From: Modestobacter sp. L9-4
GTDB lineage: Bacteria > Actinomycetota > Actinomycetes > Mycobacteriales > Geodermatophilaceae
DNA length: 64,000 nucleotides
Assembly: GCF_019112525.1 (NCBI RefSeq)
Contig: NZ_CP077800.1
Coordinates: 3,162,001-3,226,000, forward strand
Reading direction: 5' to 3'
Shown: in pieces, positions 6,597 to 17,497 of the stretch
Layout of the letters: every line of letters starts with the position of its first letter
Position numbering within the stretch: position 1 is the stretch's first letter
The notes under the pieces: generated by a model
The model's input: the letters and a program-made list of their open reading frames with translations, nothing else
Database searches by the model: none
Told to the model about the DNA's origin: nothing
Position numbers and translations under genes: made by a program

Positions 6597-7958
6597 TCAG
6601 GCGGTCGGGCGGGCACCGCCGATGAAGCCGCCCCAGCGCATCGAGGTCTCGCGGATGCGCGAGCCGCTCTGCGGGGCCTCCAGGATGCGGTCGTTGCCCA
6701 GGTAGATGGCGACGTGGTGGATGGTCGAGGCGTTGCTGGTGTCGGTGGCCCAGAAGACCAGGTCACCGCGCTGCAGATCGCTGCGGGAGACCTTGGGGAG
6801 CGAGCGGTACTGGGCGCTGCTGTTGCGCGGGATGGAGACGCCGGCCTGGGCGTAGGCGTAGCGGGTGAGCCCCGAGCAGTCGAAGCCCACGATCCCGGCG
6901 TCGATGCCCCAGCCCATGCTCGGGCCGCTCAGCGAACCGCCGCCCCAGGAGTAGATGACGCCGATCTGCTCGCGGGCCGCAGCGATCGCGGTCTCCACGG
7001 CCGAGGAGTCCCCGGCGCCGGCGACCCGGACGGGGGCAGCGGCGGCGGGGGCCCGCACGGCCGCCTGCTGCGTACCGGCGCGAGGAGCCGGGGCGGCCGC
7101 GGCTGCCGCGGCGACGCGCTGGGCGGCGGCCGTCCGCTCGGCCTCGGCCTTGGCCGCGGCTGCCCGGGCGGCGGCGGCCTGCTCGGCGGCGTACCGCTCG
7201 GCCTCGGCGCGGGCGTCCTTCAGGCCCTGCAGGCTCTGCTGGGCCTGCGCCAGCTGCTGCTCCATCGCGGTCTGCTGGTCGGCGAGGTCGGCGGCCTGGG
7301 CGCGGGCGCTGGCCTCGTACTGCTCGGCGATCTGGAGGGCGTCCTCGGCGTCCTGCTTCAGCGCGGCGGCCTGTGCCAGGGCGGCGCGGGCCTCGTCCTG
7401 GGCGGCCCGGGCCTGCTCCTCGGCGGTGGTCACCTGGACGACGACGTCGCCGTGGTGGGCGCCGGCGGCCTCCAGCAGCGCGGCCCGCTCCAGCATCTGG
7501 GCCGGGCCGTCGGCCGTGGTCAGCGCCTCGAGGGCGGGGGAGGTGCTGCCCTGCTGGTAGCTCTGCCGGGCGAAGCTGACGAGAGCGGCGCGGGCGTCGG
7601 CCAGGTCGCGGGCCGCGGCGTCGGCGGCCTCGGTGGCGGCGTCCGCGGTGACCTGTGCGGCCTCGTAGTCGGCCTGCTTGCCCTGGTAGTCGTCCAGCGC
7701 GATGGCCGACTGCTCGCGGGCGGAGTCGACGCTGGCCTGGGCGCCGGCGAGCGCGGCGGTGATGGCGTCGACCTGCTGGGCGGCGGTCTGGGTCTGCTGC
7801 TGGGCGGCGTCGATCTGCGCGTCGGAGGGGTTGACGGGGGCGGCCGCGGCGAGGCCGGGAGCGGCCACCAGGCTGAGCGCCGCCAGGACGGCCACTCCGG
7901 CCAGCCGGCGCACCGGTCGTCCGCCGGCCCGTCGCTGGGTCGCTGCCGTGCTGCCCAT
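6597..7958 (-). CDS. secreted NlpC/P60 peptidoglycan hydrolase with coiled coil
   Basis: The 453-aa protein begins with a signal peptide (hydrophobic segment about 20-38, AAA cleavage region). Residues 45-290 are Ala/Gln/Glu-rich with heptad character, a long coiled coil as in RipA-type hydrolases. A Pro/Ala linker follows, then an NlpC/P60 domain at about 335-453 with catalytic Cys in GFDCSGLTRYAY and His in HHVAIYLG. It should cleave D-Glu-DAP bonds in peptide stems during division. ATG 7958 follows GGAGGGA. The N-terminal coiled coil is thought to autoinhibit such enzymes. It is monocistronic and ends at a strong terminator. Confidence 0.92.
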   Translation of the reverse strand: MGSTAATQRRAGGRPVRRLAGVAVLAALSLVAAPGLAAAAPVNPSDAQIDAAQQQTQTAAQQVDAITAALAGAQASVDSAREQSAIALDDYQGKQADYEAAQVTADAATEAADAAARDLADARAALVSFARQSYQQGSTSPALEALTTADGPAQMLERAALLEAAGAHHGDVVVQVTTAEEQARAAQDEARAALAQAAALKQDAEDALQIAEQYEASARAQAADLADQQTAMEQQLAQAQQSLQGLKDARAEAERYAAEQAAAARAAAAKAEAERTAAAQRVAAAAAAAPAPRAGTQQAAVRAPAAAAPVRVAGAGDSSAVETAIAAAREQIGVIYSWGGGSLSGPSMGWGIDAGIVGFDCSGLTRYAYAQAGVSIPRNSSAQYRSLPKVSRSDLQRGDLVFWATDTSNASTIHHVAIYLGNDRILEAPQSGSRIRETSMRWGGFIGGARPTA

Positions 7959-8030
7959 GTCCGTTCCCTCCATCGTGTCCGTCCGCCCGATCGGGCGACC
8001 TGACACAGAGGTCGGCCCCTCCGTTCGGGT

Positions 8031-8059
8031 ACTTGAACAACGACGGAGAGTGAGGTCAA
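8031..8059 (-). promoter_or_regulatory. candidate promoter of the NlpC/P60 gene
   Basis: On the minus strand TTGACC (8059-8054) and TCAAGT (8036-8031) are spaced by exactly 17 nt. The -35 box matches five of six consensus bases, the -10 box only three. The start codon is 73 nt downstream. Confidence 0.4.
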
Positions 8060-8105
8060 CAGTGCGACGGGATTGTCGACACGTCGACCGGCGACCGTGG
8101 GCGGC

Positions 8106-8303
8106 ATGAACGTCCCCACCGACCACGCCGAGACGCACTGGGTCCCGATCAACGCCGACATGGTCACCGTGCAGACCATCGGCGCCGCGGGACGGCGGGA
8201 GACGCACGTGCTGTCGGTCGCCGACGCGCTCGCCCAGTTCATGGTCGAGTACCCGTTCGTCGACGACGCGCAGGCCGCGGCGCTGTTCGCCCAGGGCGGC
8301 TGA
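8106..8303 (+). CDS. small hypothetical protein
   Basis: A 65-aa protein of unknown function. It has no membrane segment or signal peptide; a segment reading DALAQFMVEYPFVDDAQAAALF could form two amphipathic helices. The ATG at 8106 lacks a good ribosome site and an in-frame ATG exists at 8073. It is divergent from the NlpC/P60 gene and 57 nt before the SGNH hydrolase gene. Confidence 0.55.
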   Translation: MNVPTDHAETHWVPINADMVTVQTIGAAGRRETHVLSVADALAQFMVEYPFVDDAQAAALFAQGG

Positions 8304-8360
8304 CGCGTGGGGAGGCCCGGATCACGGCACAGCGGGGGCTACCGGGTCGTTGTACGCAGC

Positions 8361-8972
8361 GTGACGCTCCGCTTCCTCGTCCTCGGTGACTCCCTCGCCT
8401 TCGGCACCGGTGCCGCGAGCCCGCAGGACACCCTCGGCTCCCGGCTGACCCGTGTCCTGCGCGACTCCGGCCGGGCCACCGAGCTGTCGGTGGTCGCCGT
8501 CCCCGGGGCCACCTCCGCGGGCCTCGCCGAGCAGCTCGGCCGGGCCGCCGCCGCGGACGCCGACCTCGCGCTGCTGGTCGTCGGGGCCAACGACGTCACC
8601 CGCCAGGTGCCGGCCGACCGGTCCGCCGCTGCGATCGGTGCCGCGGTGCGCACGCTGCGGGAGCGCGGGACGGCGGTGCTCGTCGTCCCGACGCCTGATC
8701 TGTCCTCGGTGGCCTGGGTGCCGCCGGCCTTCCGCGCGGTGGTCGCCGCCGTCTGCGACCAGCTGCGCGCCCGCCAGTCGGCGGCCGTGACGGCTGCGGG
8801 CGGGGTCGTGGCACCGGTCGGGCCCGAGCTCGCCGCCCGGTTCACCGCGGACCCCACACTGTTCTCCGCCGACCGCTTCCACCCGTCCTCGGCCGGCTAC
8901 GCGCTGGTCGCCGAGGCGCTGGCCCCGCACCTGCTCCGGCTGGCCGCCGACCTCGGCGAGGCCGCCGCCTAG
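8361..8972 (+). CDS. SGNH/GDSL-family hydrolase
   Basis: The 203-aa protein has the ordered blocks of the SGNH family: VLGDSLAFGTGA with the nucleophile Ser near the N-terminus, VGANDV (block III Asn) near residue 75, and DRFHPSSAGY with the catalytic Asp/His near residue 175. These are esterases or lipases acting on acyl esters; the substrate is not evident. There is no signal peptide, so it is probably cytoplasmic. GTG 8361 places the GDSL block at the usual distance; a longer in-frame start at 8307 exists. Its TAG stop shares CTAG with the stop of the convergent DCC gene. Confidence 0.85.
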   Translation: MTLRFLVLGDSLAFGTGAASPQDTLGSRLTRVLRDSGRATELSVVAVPGATSAGLAEQLGRAAAADADLALLVVGANDVTRQVPADRSAAAIGAAVRTLRERGTAVLVVPTPDLSSVAWVPPAFRAVVAAVCDQLRARQSAAVTAAGGVVAPVGPELAARFTADPTLFSADRFHPSSAGYALVAEALAPHLLRLAADLGEAAA

Positions 8973-9358
8973 GCCGCGTCGCGGGGGAGCACCCGGCAGG
9001 CCGGGGTGCCGCCGGGGAGCCGGTGCCGGTTGGCCGCGACGAGCCGGTAGGCCGCCGGTGCGACCCAGCGCAGCGGCGGCAGCGAGATCAGCACGCCCAG
9101 CACCGACAGGGGCAGCCCCGCGGCGCGCAGCAGGCGGGCGACGGCCGCGGCCCCGCCGGAGACGCTGCCGTCGCCGTCCACCCACAGCACCTCCTGCTGG
9201 GCGCGCTCGGCGGTCACGCCGAGCGCCGGCAGGTCGGCGAACTGCCAGGCCACCACCGTCACCTCGGCGGGGAGCACGCGGCGGGCCACGCCGACGGCGC
9301 TGGTGCAGAAGGCGCAGTCGCCGTCGAAGACGAGCGTGGGGGAGGGCACGCAGCCCAT
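8969..9358 (-). CDS. DCC-family thiol-disulfide oxidoreductase-like protein (DUF393)
   Basis: The 129-aa protein starts with TLVFDGDCAFCTSAV, the DxxCxxC signature of the DCC family. It keeps the later SLPPLRWVAPAAYRLVAANRHRLPGG segment that usually closes the domain. Members are predicted to have a thioredoxin-like fold with redox-active cysteines; a substrate is unknown. ATG 9358. The stop overlaps the SGNH gene stop by 4 bp tail to tail. It is 11 nt upstream of the EEP phosphatase stop and may follow that gene in one transcript. Confidence 0.88.
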   Translation of the reverse strand: MGCVPSPTLVFDGDCAFCTSAVGVARRVLPAEVTVVAWQFADLPALGVTAERAQQEVLWVDGDGSVSGGAAAVARLLRAAGLPLSVLGVLISLPPLRWVAPAAYRLVAANRHRLPGGTPACRVLPRDAA

Positions 9359-9369
9359 CGTCCCCCCGC

Positions 9370-10131
9370 TCAGCCGATGTCGACGGTGAGCGCCCGGTGG
9401 TCCGAGAGCGGCAGGGCCGGTGCCGAGGTCGCGGTGACAGGGCCGAGGGTGCCGCGCAGCAGCACGTGGTCCAGCTGCCGGTCCGGCTCCTCGACCGGGA
9501 AGGTCAGCCCGTCGGCCAGCGACGTCCAGCCGGTCACCCGGGCCGGCGTCGGCGGGGTCATGTTCAGGTCGCCCATCAGCACCAGCGGCCCGGGGAAGGC
9601 GGTGAGGTCGCGCTGCAGCCGGCGCAGCTGGCGGCGGTTCCAGCCGGGCACGAACGACAGGTGGGTGTTGACCACGGTCAGCTCACCGGCCGGGGTCTCG
9701 ACCACGGCGACGACGGCGGCCCGCGGCTCCTCGTGCACCACGATCACCTTGCGCGGGCCGGGCAGCCACATCGGGAACCGGAACGGGATGGGCGAGAGCC
9801 GGACGACCTGCCAGGACCGCACCGGGTACCGCGACAGCAGCGCGATGCCGTACTCCGCCGTCCCGGGCTGCTCGCGGCCGGTCGCGGCCATCCAGGTGGC
9901 CCCCGGGGTGCCGGCGATGGCGGCGACGAAGCGGTGCGCCACCGCCCCCATCGCCTCGGCGGCGACGGCGGTCAGGTCGGCGTGGTGGCTGCGCTCCTGC
10001 CCGCGGTCGACCTCCTGCAGCGCCAGGACGTCGGCGTCCAGGTGTCGCACGGCCGCCGCGAAGCGGTCGACGTCGACCCGGTCGTCGGCGGGGGAGCGGC
10101 CGTGCAGGATGTTGAAGGTCGCGAGGCGCAC
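9370..10131 (-). CDS. endonuclease/exonuclease/phosphatase family protein
   Basis: The 253-aa protein is a member of the EEP (DNase I/sphingomyelinase-like) superfamily. VRLATFNILHGR at the start carries the first Asn, LALQEVDRG near residue 37 the metal-binding Glu, VVNTHLSF, LMGDLNMTPP and the C-terminal SDHRALTVDI carry the remaining catalytic residues. It should hydrolyse phosphodiester bonds of DNA, lipid or nucleotide substrates. GTG 10131 starts 67 nt from the divergent nucleotidyltransferase gene, with a palindrome between them. Longer upstream starts would overlap that palindrome. Confidence 0.88.
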   Translation of the reverse strand: MRLATFNILHGRSPADDRVDVDRFAAAVRHLDADVLALQEVDRGQERSHHADLTAVAAEAMGAVAHRFVAAIAGTPGATWMAATGREQPGTAEYGIALLSRYPVRSWQVVRLSPIPFRFPMWLPGPRKVIVVHEEPRAAVVAVVETPAGELTVVNTHLSFVPGWNRRQLRRLQRDLTAFPGPLVLMGDLNMTPPTPARVTGWTSLADGLTFPVEEPDRQLDHVLLRGTLGPVTATSAPALPLSDHRALTVDIG

Positions 10132-10141
10132 GGGTGACCGA

Positions 10142-10157
10142 CTACCCGCCCGGGTAG
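10142..10157. promoter_or_regulatory. palindrome between divergent genes
   Basis: CTACCC-GCCC-GGGTAG lies midway between the EEP phosphatase (minus) and nucleotidyltransferase (plus) genes. Read on either strand it ends in GGGTAG, so it could be two overlapping -10 boxes or an operator serving both genes. Confidence 0.35.
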
Positions 10158-10198
10158 CTCCACACCCGATCTGCCCACGGACCCGAGGAGCCACCCGC

Positions 10199-10750
10199 GT
10201 GCCAGCCGACCGCGACGCCCTGCGGGGTGCGCTCAAGCGCACCGCCTCCGCCCTCAAGCACGACGGCGTCCCGTTCGCCCTCGCCGGCGGCTACGCGCTC
10301 TGGGCGCACGGGGCGCCGGAGTCGGAGAACGACGTGGACTTCGTCGTCGCCGAGGCCGACGTCGAGCGCGCTGCCGCCGTGCTGGACGCCGCTGGGTTCG
10401 ACGTCATCCGCCCGCCGGAGGACTGGCTGTTCAAGGCCTGCACCGACGACGTCGTGGTCGACCTGCTGCACCGCATCGTCGGTGAGCCGGTCACCGGGGA
10501 CATGCTGGCCCGGTCCGACGAGATGGACCTGCTGGGCGTCCGGCTGCCGGTGCTGCAGGCCACCGACCTGCTGTCGAGCAAGCTGCGCGCGATGACCGAG
10601 CACTACTGCGACTTCGGCTCCCTGCTGCCGCACGTGCGGGCCGTCCGCGAGCAGGTCGACTGGGTGCGGCTGCGGGAGGAGGTGGCAGGCAACGACTTCG
10701 CCGCCGCCTTCCTCTTCCTCACCGACCGGCTCGGCATCAGCGGCGGCTGA
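10199..10750 (+). CDS. MNT-type nucleotidyltransferase-fold protein
   Basis: The 183-aa protein contains GGYALWAHGAPESENDVDFVV near residues 28-48. This is the nucleotidyltransferase helix-turn motif with the paired acidic residues, here Asp-Val-Asp, that bind metal. WLFKACTDDVVVDLLHRI follows, as in AbiEii/DUF6036-like proteins. It could transfer nucleotides to proteins or RNA, but no HEPN or toxin partner is adjacent. GTG 10199 is preceded by GAGGAG. The function beyond the fold is unknown. Confidence 0.8.
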   Translation: MPADRDALRGALKRTASALKHDGVPFALAGGYALWAHGAPESENDVDFVVAEADVERAAAVLDAAGFDVIRPPEDWLFKACTDDVVVDLLHRIVGEPVTGDMLARSDEMDLLGVRLPVLQATDLLSSKLRAMTEHYCDFGSLLPHVRAVREQVDWVRLREEVAGNDFAAAFLFLTDRLGISGG

Positions 10751-10824
10751 GGGGCCTCCCCACGACGGGGGGCGTCGCCGGATGTGGCCTCAAGCACAGC
10801 CCGGGGGACGCCGATCCGCGTCCC

Positions 10825-13128
10825 ATGACAGGCACCGGCTCCCGTGCGACGGAGCACCCGGCGCGGTCGTCGGGTGACCGGCGGCTCCGCGTCCTGCGCG
10901 TCATCGGCGCGTGCCTGTCCCTCGGCTACGTCTCGTCGACCCTCGTCGCCTCCTTCGGCTCCGACGCCTGGTCGCAGGCCCTGCAGACCGGGGGTGACAG
11001 CGCCTTCCTCGGTGGGCTCGTCATCGTCGTGCTGCTGCGGGCGCGGCTGTACCGGCAGGACCGCCGGGCGTGGACCGCCCTCGCCCTCGCGCTGCTCAGC
11101 TACCTCCTCGGCGGGCTCGTCGACGCGCTCGACCCCGTCCCGCCCGGCGTCGTCGGCCGGCCCTCCTGGGCCGACCTCGGCTGGCTCGCCTTCTACCCGC
11201 TCACCGTCCTGGCGCTGGTCTCCATGCTCCGCGCCCGGGCACCCCGGCTGTCCGCGGTCACCTGGCTCGACGGCATCGTGGTCGGCCTCACCGTCGCGAC
11301 CCTCGGGTCCGCCTTCGCCGTCGGCGGTGTGCTCCGGGGGACCGAGGGCAGCCCGGCCGCCGTGGCGACCGCCATCGCCTACCCGCTGCTGGACACCCTG
11401 CTGCTGGTGCTGCTCGTCGGCGCCCTGGTGGTGATCGGCCGTGGCGCCGGCGCCGCCTGGTGGTGGCTGAGCCTGGGTGTCGCCCTGTTCGCCGGCAGCG
11501 ACGCCGTCTACGCCCTGCGGGTGGCCGACGGTGCCGACCCGATCACCGGGCTGCTCGGCCTGGGCTGGGGGCTGGCCCTGATCTGCTTCGGGGCGGCGGC
11601 CTGCCAGCCGCCGCGCACCGAGCTCACCACCCGGCCCGACAGCCGGGTCGGGCTGGTCCTGCCCGGCGTCTGCGCCGTCGCGACGCTGACCCTGATGTAC
11701 GTCGGCTACCTCGACCACGGACCCCTCGACGACGGTGGCCCGCTGGTCGGCGCGCTGGCCCTCGGATCGGTGCTCGCGGCCCTCGGCCGGGCCTCCCTGT
11801 CCTTCCGGGCCGTCCGTGCGCTGGCCGACAGCCGCCAGCAGGCCCGCACCGACGAGCTGACCGGGCTGCCCAACCGGCGCAGCGTCTTCGAGTCCCTCGC
11901 CCGCGCCGACACGCAGCTGGCCGCCGGTGTGCCGATCGCCGTCCTGGTGGTCGACCTGGACCGGTTCAAGGAGATCAACGACTCGCTCGGGCACGTCGCC
12001 GGCGACGAGCTGCTGCGCCAGGTCGGGCCGCGACTGGCCGCCCACCTGCGTGACGTCGACCTGCTGGCCCGCCTCGGCGGGGACGAGTTCGTCGTCGTCG
12101 CCCACGACGTCCGCACCGAGGACGCGCTGCTGCTGGCCCGCCGGCTGCGCGGTGAGCTGCAGCGCGCGTTCCGCTTCGGCAGCGTGGAGCTCACCGTCGA
12201 CGCCAGCATCGGCGTCGCCGTCGGCCCGCTGCACTCCGGCTCGGCCGAGGAGCTGCTGCAGCTCGCCGACCTGGCGATGTACTCCGCCAAGCGCTCCCGG
12301 GCCGGGGCGGTGCTCTTCGACGACGCCCGGGACGGCGAGGGCCGCCACCGGCTGGAGACCGTCGAGCAGCTGCGCACCGGCATCGCCGAGGGCCAGCTCG
12401 TGCTGCACTACCAGCCCAAGCTCGACCTGCGCACCGGTGAGGTGGAGGCGGTCGAGGCCCTGGTCCGCTGGGCCCACCCCGAGCGCGGCCTGCTCTTCCC
12501 CGACGCCTTCATCGACATCGCGGAGTCCGCCGGGCTCATGTCGCGGCTCACCTCCGCGGTGCTGGGGCAGGCGCTGGCCCAGTGCCGGACCTGGGCCGAC
12601 GCGGGCCTGGTGCTCGACGTGTCGGTCAACGTCAGCCCCTCGGACCTGACCGACGAGGCGTTCCCCGCCGAGGTCGCCCGGCAGCTGCTCCTGCACCGCC
12701 TGCCGGGCACCCGGCTGGTCCTCGAGGTCACCGAGAGCCTGCTGATGACCGACCGCGAGCGCGCCGTCCGGGTGCTCGAGGCGCTCCGGTCGACCGGCGT
12801 CGGCATCTCCATCGACGACTACGGCACCGGCTACTCCAGCCTGGCCTACCTCGCCTCGCTGCCGGTGACCGAGCTCAAGCTGGACCGCACCTTCATCAAC
12901 TCGATGCCCACCAGCCCGCGGGCGACCGCCGTCGTCACCTCGACGCTGCAGCTGGCCCGGTCACTGGGCCTGGTGATGGTCGCCGAGGGGGCCGAGGACG
13001 CCGAGACGGTCACCGCGCTCAGCGCGCTGGACTGCGACCTGGTGCAGGGCTACCACGTGAGCCGCCCGCTGCCGCCGGAACGACTGACCACCTGGCTGCG
13101 CGAACGCAGCGCCGTCGCCCGGCCCTGA
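10825..13128 (+). CDS. membrane-bound GGDEF-EAL cyclic-di-GMP protein
   Basis: The 767-aa protein has about eight to ten transmembrane segments in residues 25-330 forming an unrecognised sensor. A GGDEF domain (about 340-505, intact LGGDEF) follows, then an EAL domain (about 515-765) with EALVRWAHPERG, EVTESLLM, DDYGTGYSSL, KLDR and AEGAED. The first domain makes c-di-GMP, the second hydrolyses it to pGpG. Both active sites look complete except DDYG for DDFG, so the net activity cannot be told. It is monocistronic, has no clear ribosome site, and ends at a hairpin. Confidence 0.92.
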   Translation: MTGTGSRATEHPARSSGDRRLRVLRVIGACLSLGYVSSTLVASFGSDAWSQALQTGGDSAFLGGLVIVVLLRARLYRQDRRAWTALALALLSYLLGGLVDALDPVPPGVVGRPSWADLGWLAFYPLTVLALVSMLRARAPRLSAVTWLDGIVVGLTVATLGSAFAVGGVLRGTEGSPAAVATAIAYPLLDTLLLVLLVGALVVIGRGAGAAWWWLSLGVALFAGSDAVYALRVADGADPITGLLGLGWGLALICFGAAACQPPRTELTTRPDSRVGLVLPGVCAVATLTLMYVGYLDHGPLDDGGPLVGALALGSVLAALGRASLSFRAVRALADSRQQARTDELTGLPNRRSVFESLARADTQLAAGVPIAVLVVDLDRFKEINDSLGHVAGDELLRQVGPRLAAHLRDVDLLARLGGDEFVVVAHDVRTEDALLLARRLRGELQRAFRFGSVELTVDASIGVAVGPLHSGSAEELLQLADLAMYSAKRSRAGAVLFDDARDGEGRHRLETVEQLRTGIAEGQLVLHYQPKLDLRTGEVEAVEALVRWAHPERGLLFPDAFIDIAESAGLMSRLTSAVLGQALAQCRTWADAGLVLDVSVNVSPSDLTDEAFPAEVARQLLLHRLPGTRLVLEVTESLLMTDRERAVRVLEALRSTGVGISIDDYGTGYSSLAYLASLPVTELKLDRTFINSMPTSPRATAVVTSTLQLARSLGLVMVAEGAEDAETVTALSALDCDLVQGYHVSRPLPPERLTTWLRERSAVARP

Positions 13129-13135
13129 ACGCTGA

Positions 13136-13167
13136 ACGGCCCGGCACCCACAGGGGTACCGGGCCGT
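13136..13167. terminator. terminator after the GGDEF-EAL gene
   Basis: ACGGCCCGG pairs with CCGGGCCGT at the outer ends, with further partial pairing (CACCC/GGGGT) inside. It starts 8 nt after the stop and is followed by repeat copy D. Confidence 0.65.
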
Positions 13168-13169
13168 CA

Positions 13170-13228
13170 GGCCCCGTCCAGAGGCTCGTCCCGAGCGTGC
13201 GAGGGATGAGGAGGACGGGGTCCTTCGA
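13170..13228 (-). repeat. dispersed GGACC...GGCC hairpin repeat, copy D
   Basis: On the minus strand it starts right after the sdhB stop codon. GGACCCCGTCC (13223-13213) pairs with GGACGGGGCC (13179-13170) apart from one bulged A, the same defect as in copies A-C. Confidence 0.65.
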
Positions 13229-14004
13229 CTAGCTGGTCGGGACCGCGCCGGCGCGCAGGGCGCCGAGCAGGTCGTGGTTCAGCCGGGAGATCGTCTCCAT
13301 CGAGATGCCCTTGGGGCAGACCGCGGAGCACTCGCCGATGTTGCTGCAGCCACCGAAGTCCTCGGCGTCCTGCTGGGCCACCATCCGCAGCACCCGGGTG
13401 TCGCGCTCGGGCTGGCCCTGCGGCATGAGCCCGAGGTGGGCGACCTTGGCCGCGGTGAACAGCATCGCCGAGCCGTTGGGGCAGGCGGCGACGCAGGCGC
13501 CGCAGCCGATGCAGGTGGCGGCGTCGAACGCGGCGTCGGAGTCGCTCTTGGGCACCGGGGTCGCGTGCGCGTCCGGGGCCGTGCCGGTGGGGGCGCTGAT
13601 GAACCCGGCGGCGGAGATGATCCGGTCGAAGGCCGACCGGTCGACCGCGAGGTCCTTGACCACCGGGAAGCCACCGGAACGCCACGGCTCGATGTCCAGC
13701 ACGTCGCCGTCCTTGAACGAGCGCATGTGCAGCTGGCAGACCGCGGTCTGCTCCGGGCCGTGGGCGATGCCGTCGATCATGACGCCGCACGAGCCGCAGA
13801 TGCCCTCGCGGCAGTCGTGGTCGAAGGCGATCGGGTCGTCGTCGCTGAGGATCAGCTTCTCGTTGAGCACGTCGAGCATCTCGAGGAAGGACATGTCGGG
13901 CGAGACGTCGGTGACGTGGTAGGTCACCATCTTGCCCTTCTTGGTGCGGTCCCGCTGCCGCCAGATGTTCAGGGTCAGGCTCATCGTGCCGGTCTGTGTG
14001 CTGG

Positions 14005-14008
<4 letters not shown>
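13229..14008 (-). CDS. sdhB: succinate dehydrogenase iron-sulfur subunit
   Basis: The 259-aa subunit passes electrons from SdhA to quinone. [15 protein letters not shown] plus a later Cys in [10 protein letters not shown] binds the 2Fe-2S cluster. [17 protein letters not shown] and [15 protein letters not shown] bind the 4Fe-4S and 3Fe-4S clusters. GTG 14008 overlaps the SdhA stop (GTGA), so translation is coupled; ATG 13984 is a shorter alternative. It is the last gene of sdhCAB. It resembles the two-haem (type B) family more than the E. coli type, in agreement with the single large SdhC. Confidence 0.95.
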
Positions 14009-15951
<1,943 letters not shown>

Positions 15952-15968
15952 GGCTGGGTGCTCCTGTC

Positions 15969-16679
15969 TCAGTCGATCAGGCCGAAGGCGACGGACAGCG
16001 GCACGATGACGAACCCGATGCCGATGAGCCCGGAGATGAGGTACGCGATGCCGTTGACGGCGCGCTCGCGCTTCTTGTTGGTCTGCCCGAGGGTCTGCGT
16101 GGCAGCGAAGATCCCGTGCCGGATGTGCCAGGCCAGGATCAGCATCGAGACCACGTAGAAGAGCGTGATCGGGATGTTGGAGAAGCTGGCGATCATCCGG
16201 TCGTAGGGCGTGGTGCCCGTGCCGGCCGGGTTCACGACCCCGAAGGTGAGGTCGAGGATGTGCCAGACGATGAAGAGGGCGAGGATGATCCCGCCCCAGC
16301 GCACGGTGCGGGAGGCGAAGCTCTGCTGCACCCGCTTCTTGGTCACGTAGGGCACGGGGCGCGCACGGCGCGCCTGCCGCCACAGCGAGATGGCCGCCCA
16401 GAAGTGCGAGACCACCGCGGTCAGCATGACGACCCGGATGATCCACAGCGTCGTCTGCTCCGGGACGGCGGGCTCCCCGATGGTGCGGAGCCAGTGCGAG
16501 TACCCGTTGAACTCGTCGGCGCCCTGGAAGGCGTGCAGGTTGCCGATCATGTGCGCGATCAAGTACAGGATCATGATGATCCCGCTGACCGCCATCACGG
16601 TCTTCTTCACGACCGAGCTGCTGAAACGGCCGGTCTTCGGGGCCCTGCGCTGGGCCGGTTGCGTCGTCACTGTCGCCAC
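15969..16679 (-). CDS. sdhC: succinate dehydrogenase cytochrome b subunit (b558 family)
   Basis: The 236-aa protein has five predicted membrane helices and His residues placed for two haems: [29 protein letters not shown] and [10 protein letters not shown]. It anchors SdhAB and reduces menaquinone. The GTG at 16679 is chosen because TACCGT lies exactly 6 nt upstream, the leaderless pattern seen widely in this window; the first possible start (16712) would lie upstream of that box. It is the first gene of sdhCAB. Confidence 0.9.
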   Translation of the reverse strand: MATVTTQPAQRRAPKTGRFSSSVVKKTVMAVSGIIMILYLIAHMIGNLHAFQGADEFNGYSHWLRTIGEPAVPEQTTLWIIRVVMLTAVVSHFWAAISLWRQARRARPVPYVTKKRVQQSFASRTVRWGGIILALFIVWHILDLTFGVVNPAGTGTTPYDRMIASFSNIPITLFYVVSMLILAWHIRHGIFAATQTLGQTNKKRERAVNGIAYLISGLIGIGFVIVPLSVAFGLID

Positions 16680-16685
16680 GACGCC

Positions 16686-16691
16686 ACGGTA
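16686..16691 (-). promoter_or_regulatory. -10 element of the sdhCAB promoter
   Basis: TACCGT on the minus strand is followed by GGCGTC and GTG 16679. Transcription would begin at or next to the start codon. Confidence 0.5.
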
Positions 16692-16882
16692 GGCCCACTC
16701 CACACGTGACACCCAGGTGAACCCGCCGTGACGCCCGTCATGTAAGGGCGTACTACGTGCCGCAGCTGGGCAACACCGCCCGCCCGCCGCTCTCTTCCCG
16801 CCCGTCCACGGCCGTTGGACGGGCCGCCGCCGGGTGGAGGAAGATCGCCCGCGTCCCGATCAGCCCCCGAGAGGACGACGAC

Positions 16883-17497
16883 GTGCCCGGACCCACCCGC
16901 GGCTTCCTCGGCCGCCGCCGCAGTGCCGGCGACCCCCGGCTCCCACCCGGCCAGTACGACGCCGGCTCCGACTGGCCGGTGCTCACCGCCGAGCCCACCC
17001 CGCGGATCACCCCGGAGACGTGGTCGATCACCGTCGACGGAGCGGTGGAGAACCCCACCACCTGGACCTGGGACGAGGCGCACGCCCTCCCGGGTGCCGA
17101 GTACAACGGCGACATCCACTGCGTGACCACCTGGTCGAAGTTCGACACCCACTTCGCCGGCGTCAGCGTCGACTCCCTGCTGGAGGTCGCGAGGCCGAAG
17201 CCGGAGGGCCGGTTCGTCATGGAGACGGCCAAGACCGGCTACACGACCAACCTGCCGATCGAGGACGTCACCGGCGGCAAGGCCTGGCTGGTCTGGGAGT
17301 TCGACGGCAAGCCGCTGGCGGTCGAGCACGGCGGCCCGGTGCGGATGCTGGTGCCGCACCTGTACTTCTGGAAGAGCACCAAGTGGATCAGCCGGATCAC
17401 GGTCATGGAGCGCGACCAGCCCGGCTTCTGGGAGCAGAACGGCTACCACGACCGCGGCGACCCGTGGAAGCAGCAGCGCTACCAGGGCGATCTGTGA
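16883..17497 (+). CDS. sulfite oxidase-like molybdopterin oxidoreductase
   Basis: The 204-aa protein matches the oxidoreductase molybdopterin-binding (sulfite oxidase/YedY-like) domain. ITPETWSITVDGAVENP opens the domain, DIHCVTTWSKFD carries the Cys that ligates molybdenum, and PVRMLVPHLYFWKSTKWI follows. There is no Tat signal or membrane helix, so it should be cytoplasmic, unlike MsrP. The GTG at 16883 follows a GAGAGGA ribosome site. The next gene, a flavin/NAD reductase, overlaps it by 4 nt and probably exchanges electrons with it. The substrate is unknown. Confidence 0.88.
   Translation: MPGPTRGFLGRRRSAGDPRLPPGQYDAGSDWPVLTAEPTPRITPETWSITVDGAVENPTTWTWDEAHALPGAEYNGDIHCVTTWSKFDTHFAGVSVDSLLEVARPKPEGRFVMETAKTGYTTNLPIEDVTGGKAWLVWEFDGKPLAVEHGGPVRMLVPHLYFWKSTKWISRITVMERDQPGFWEQNGYHDRGDPWKQQRYQGDL

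Noticed and set aside
10603-12696. 697-codon open frame antisense to the GGDEF-EAL gene
   Set aside because: Its translation is low-complexity Gly/Gln/Arg/Glu with no domain, and the plus strand carries an intact two-domain enzyme. Such frames arise from high GC in codon position three.
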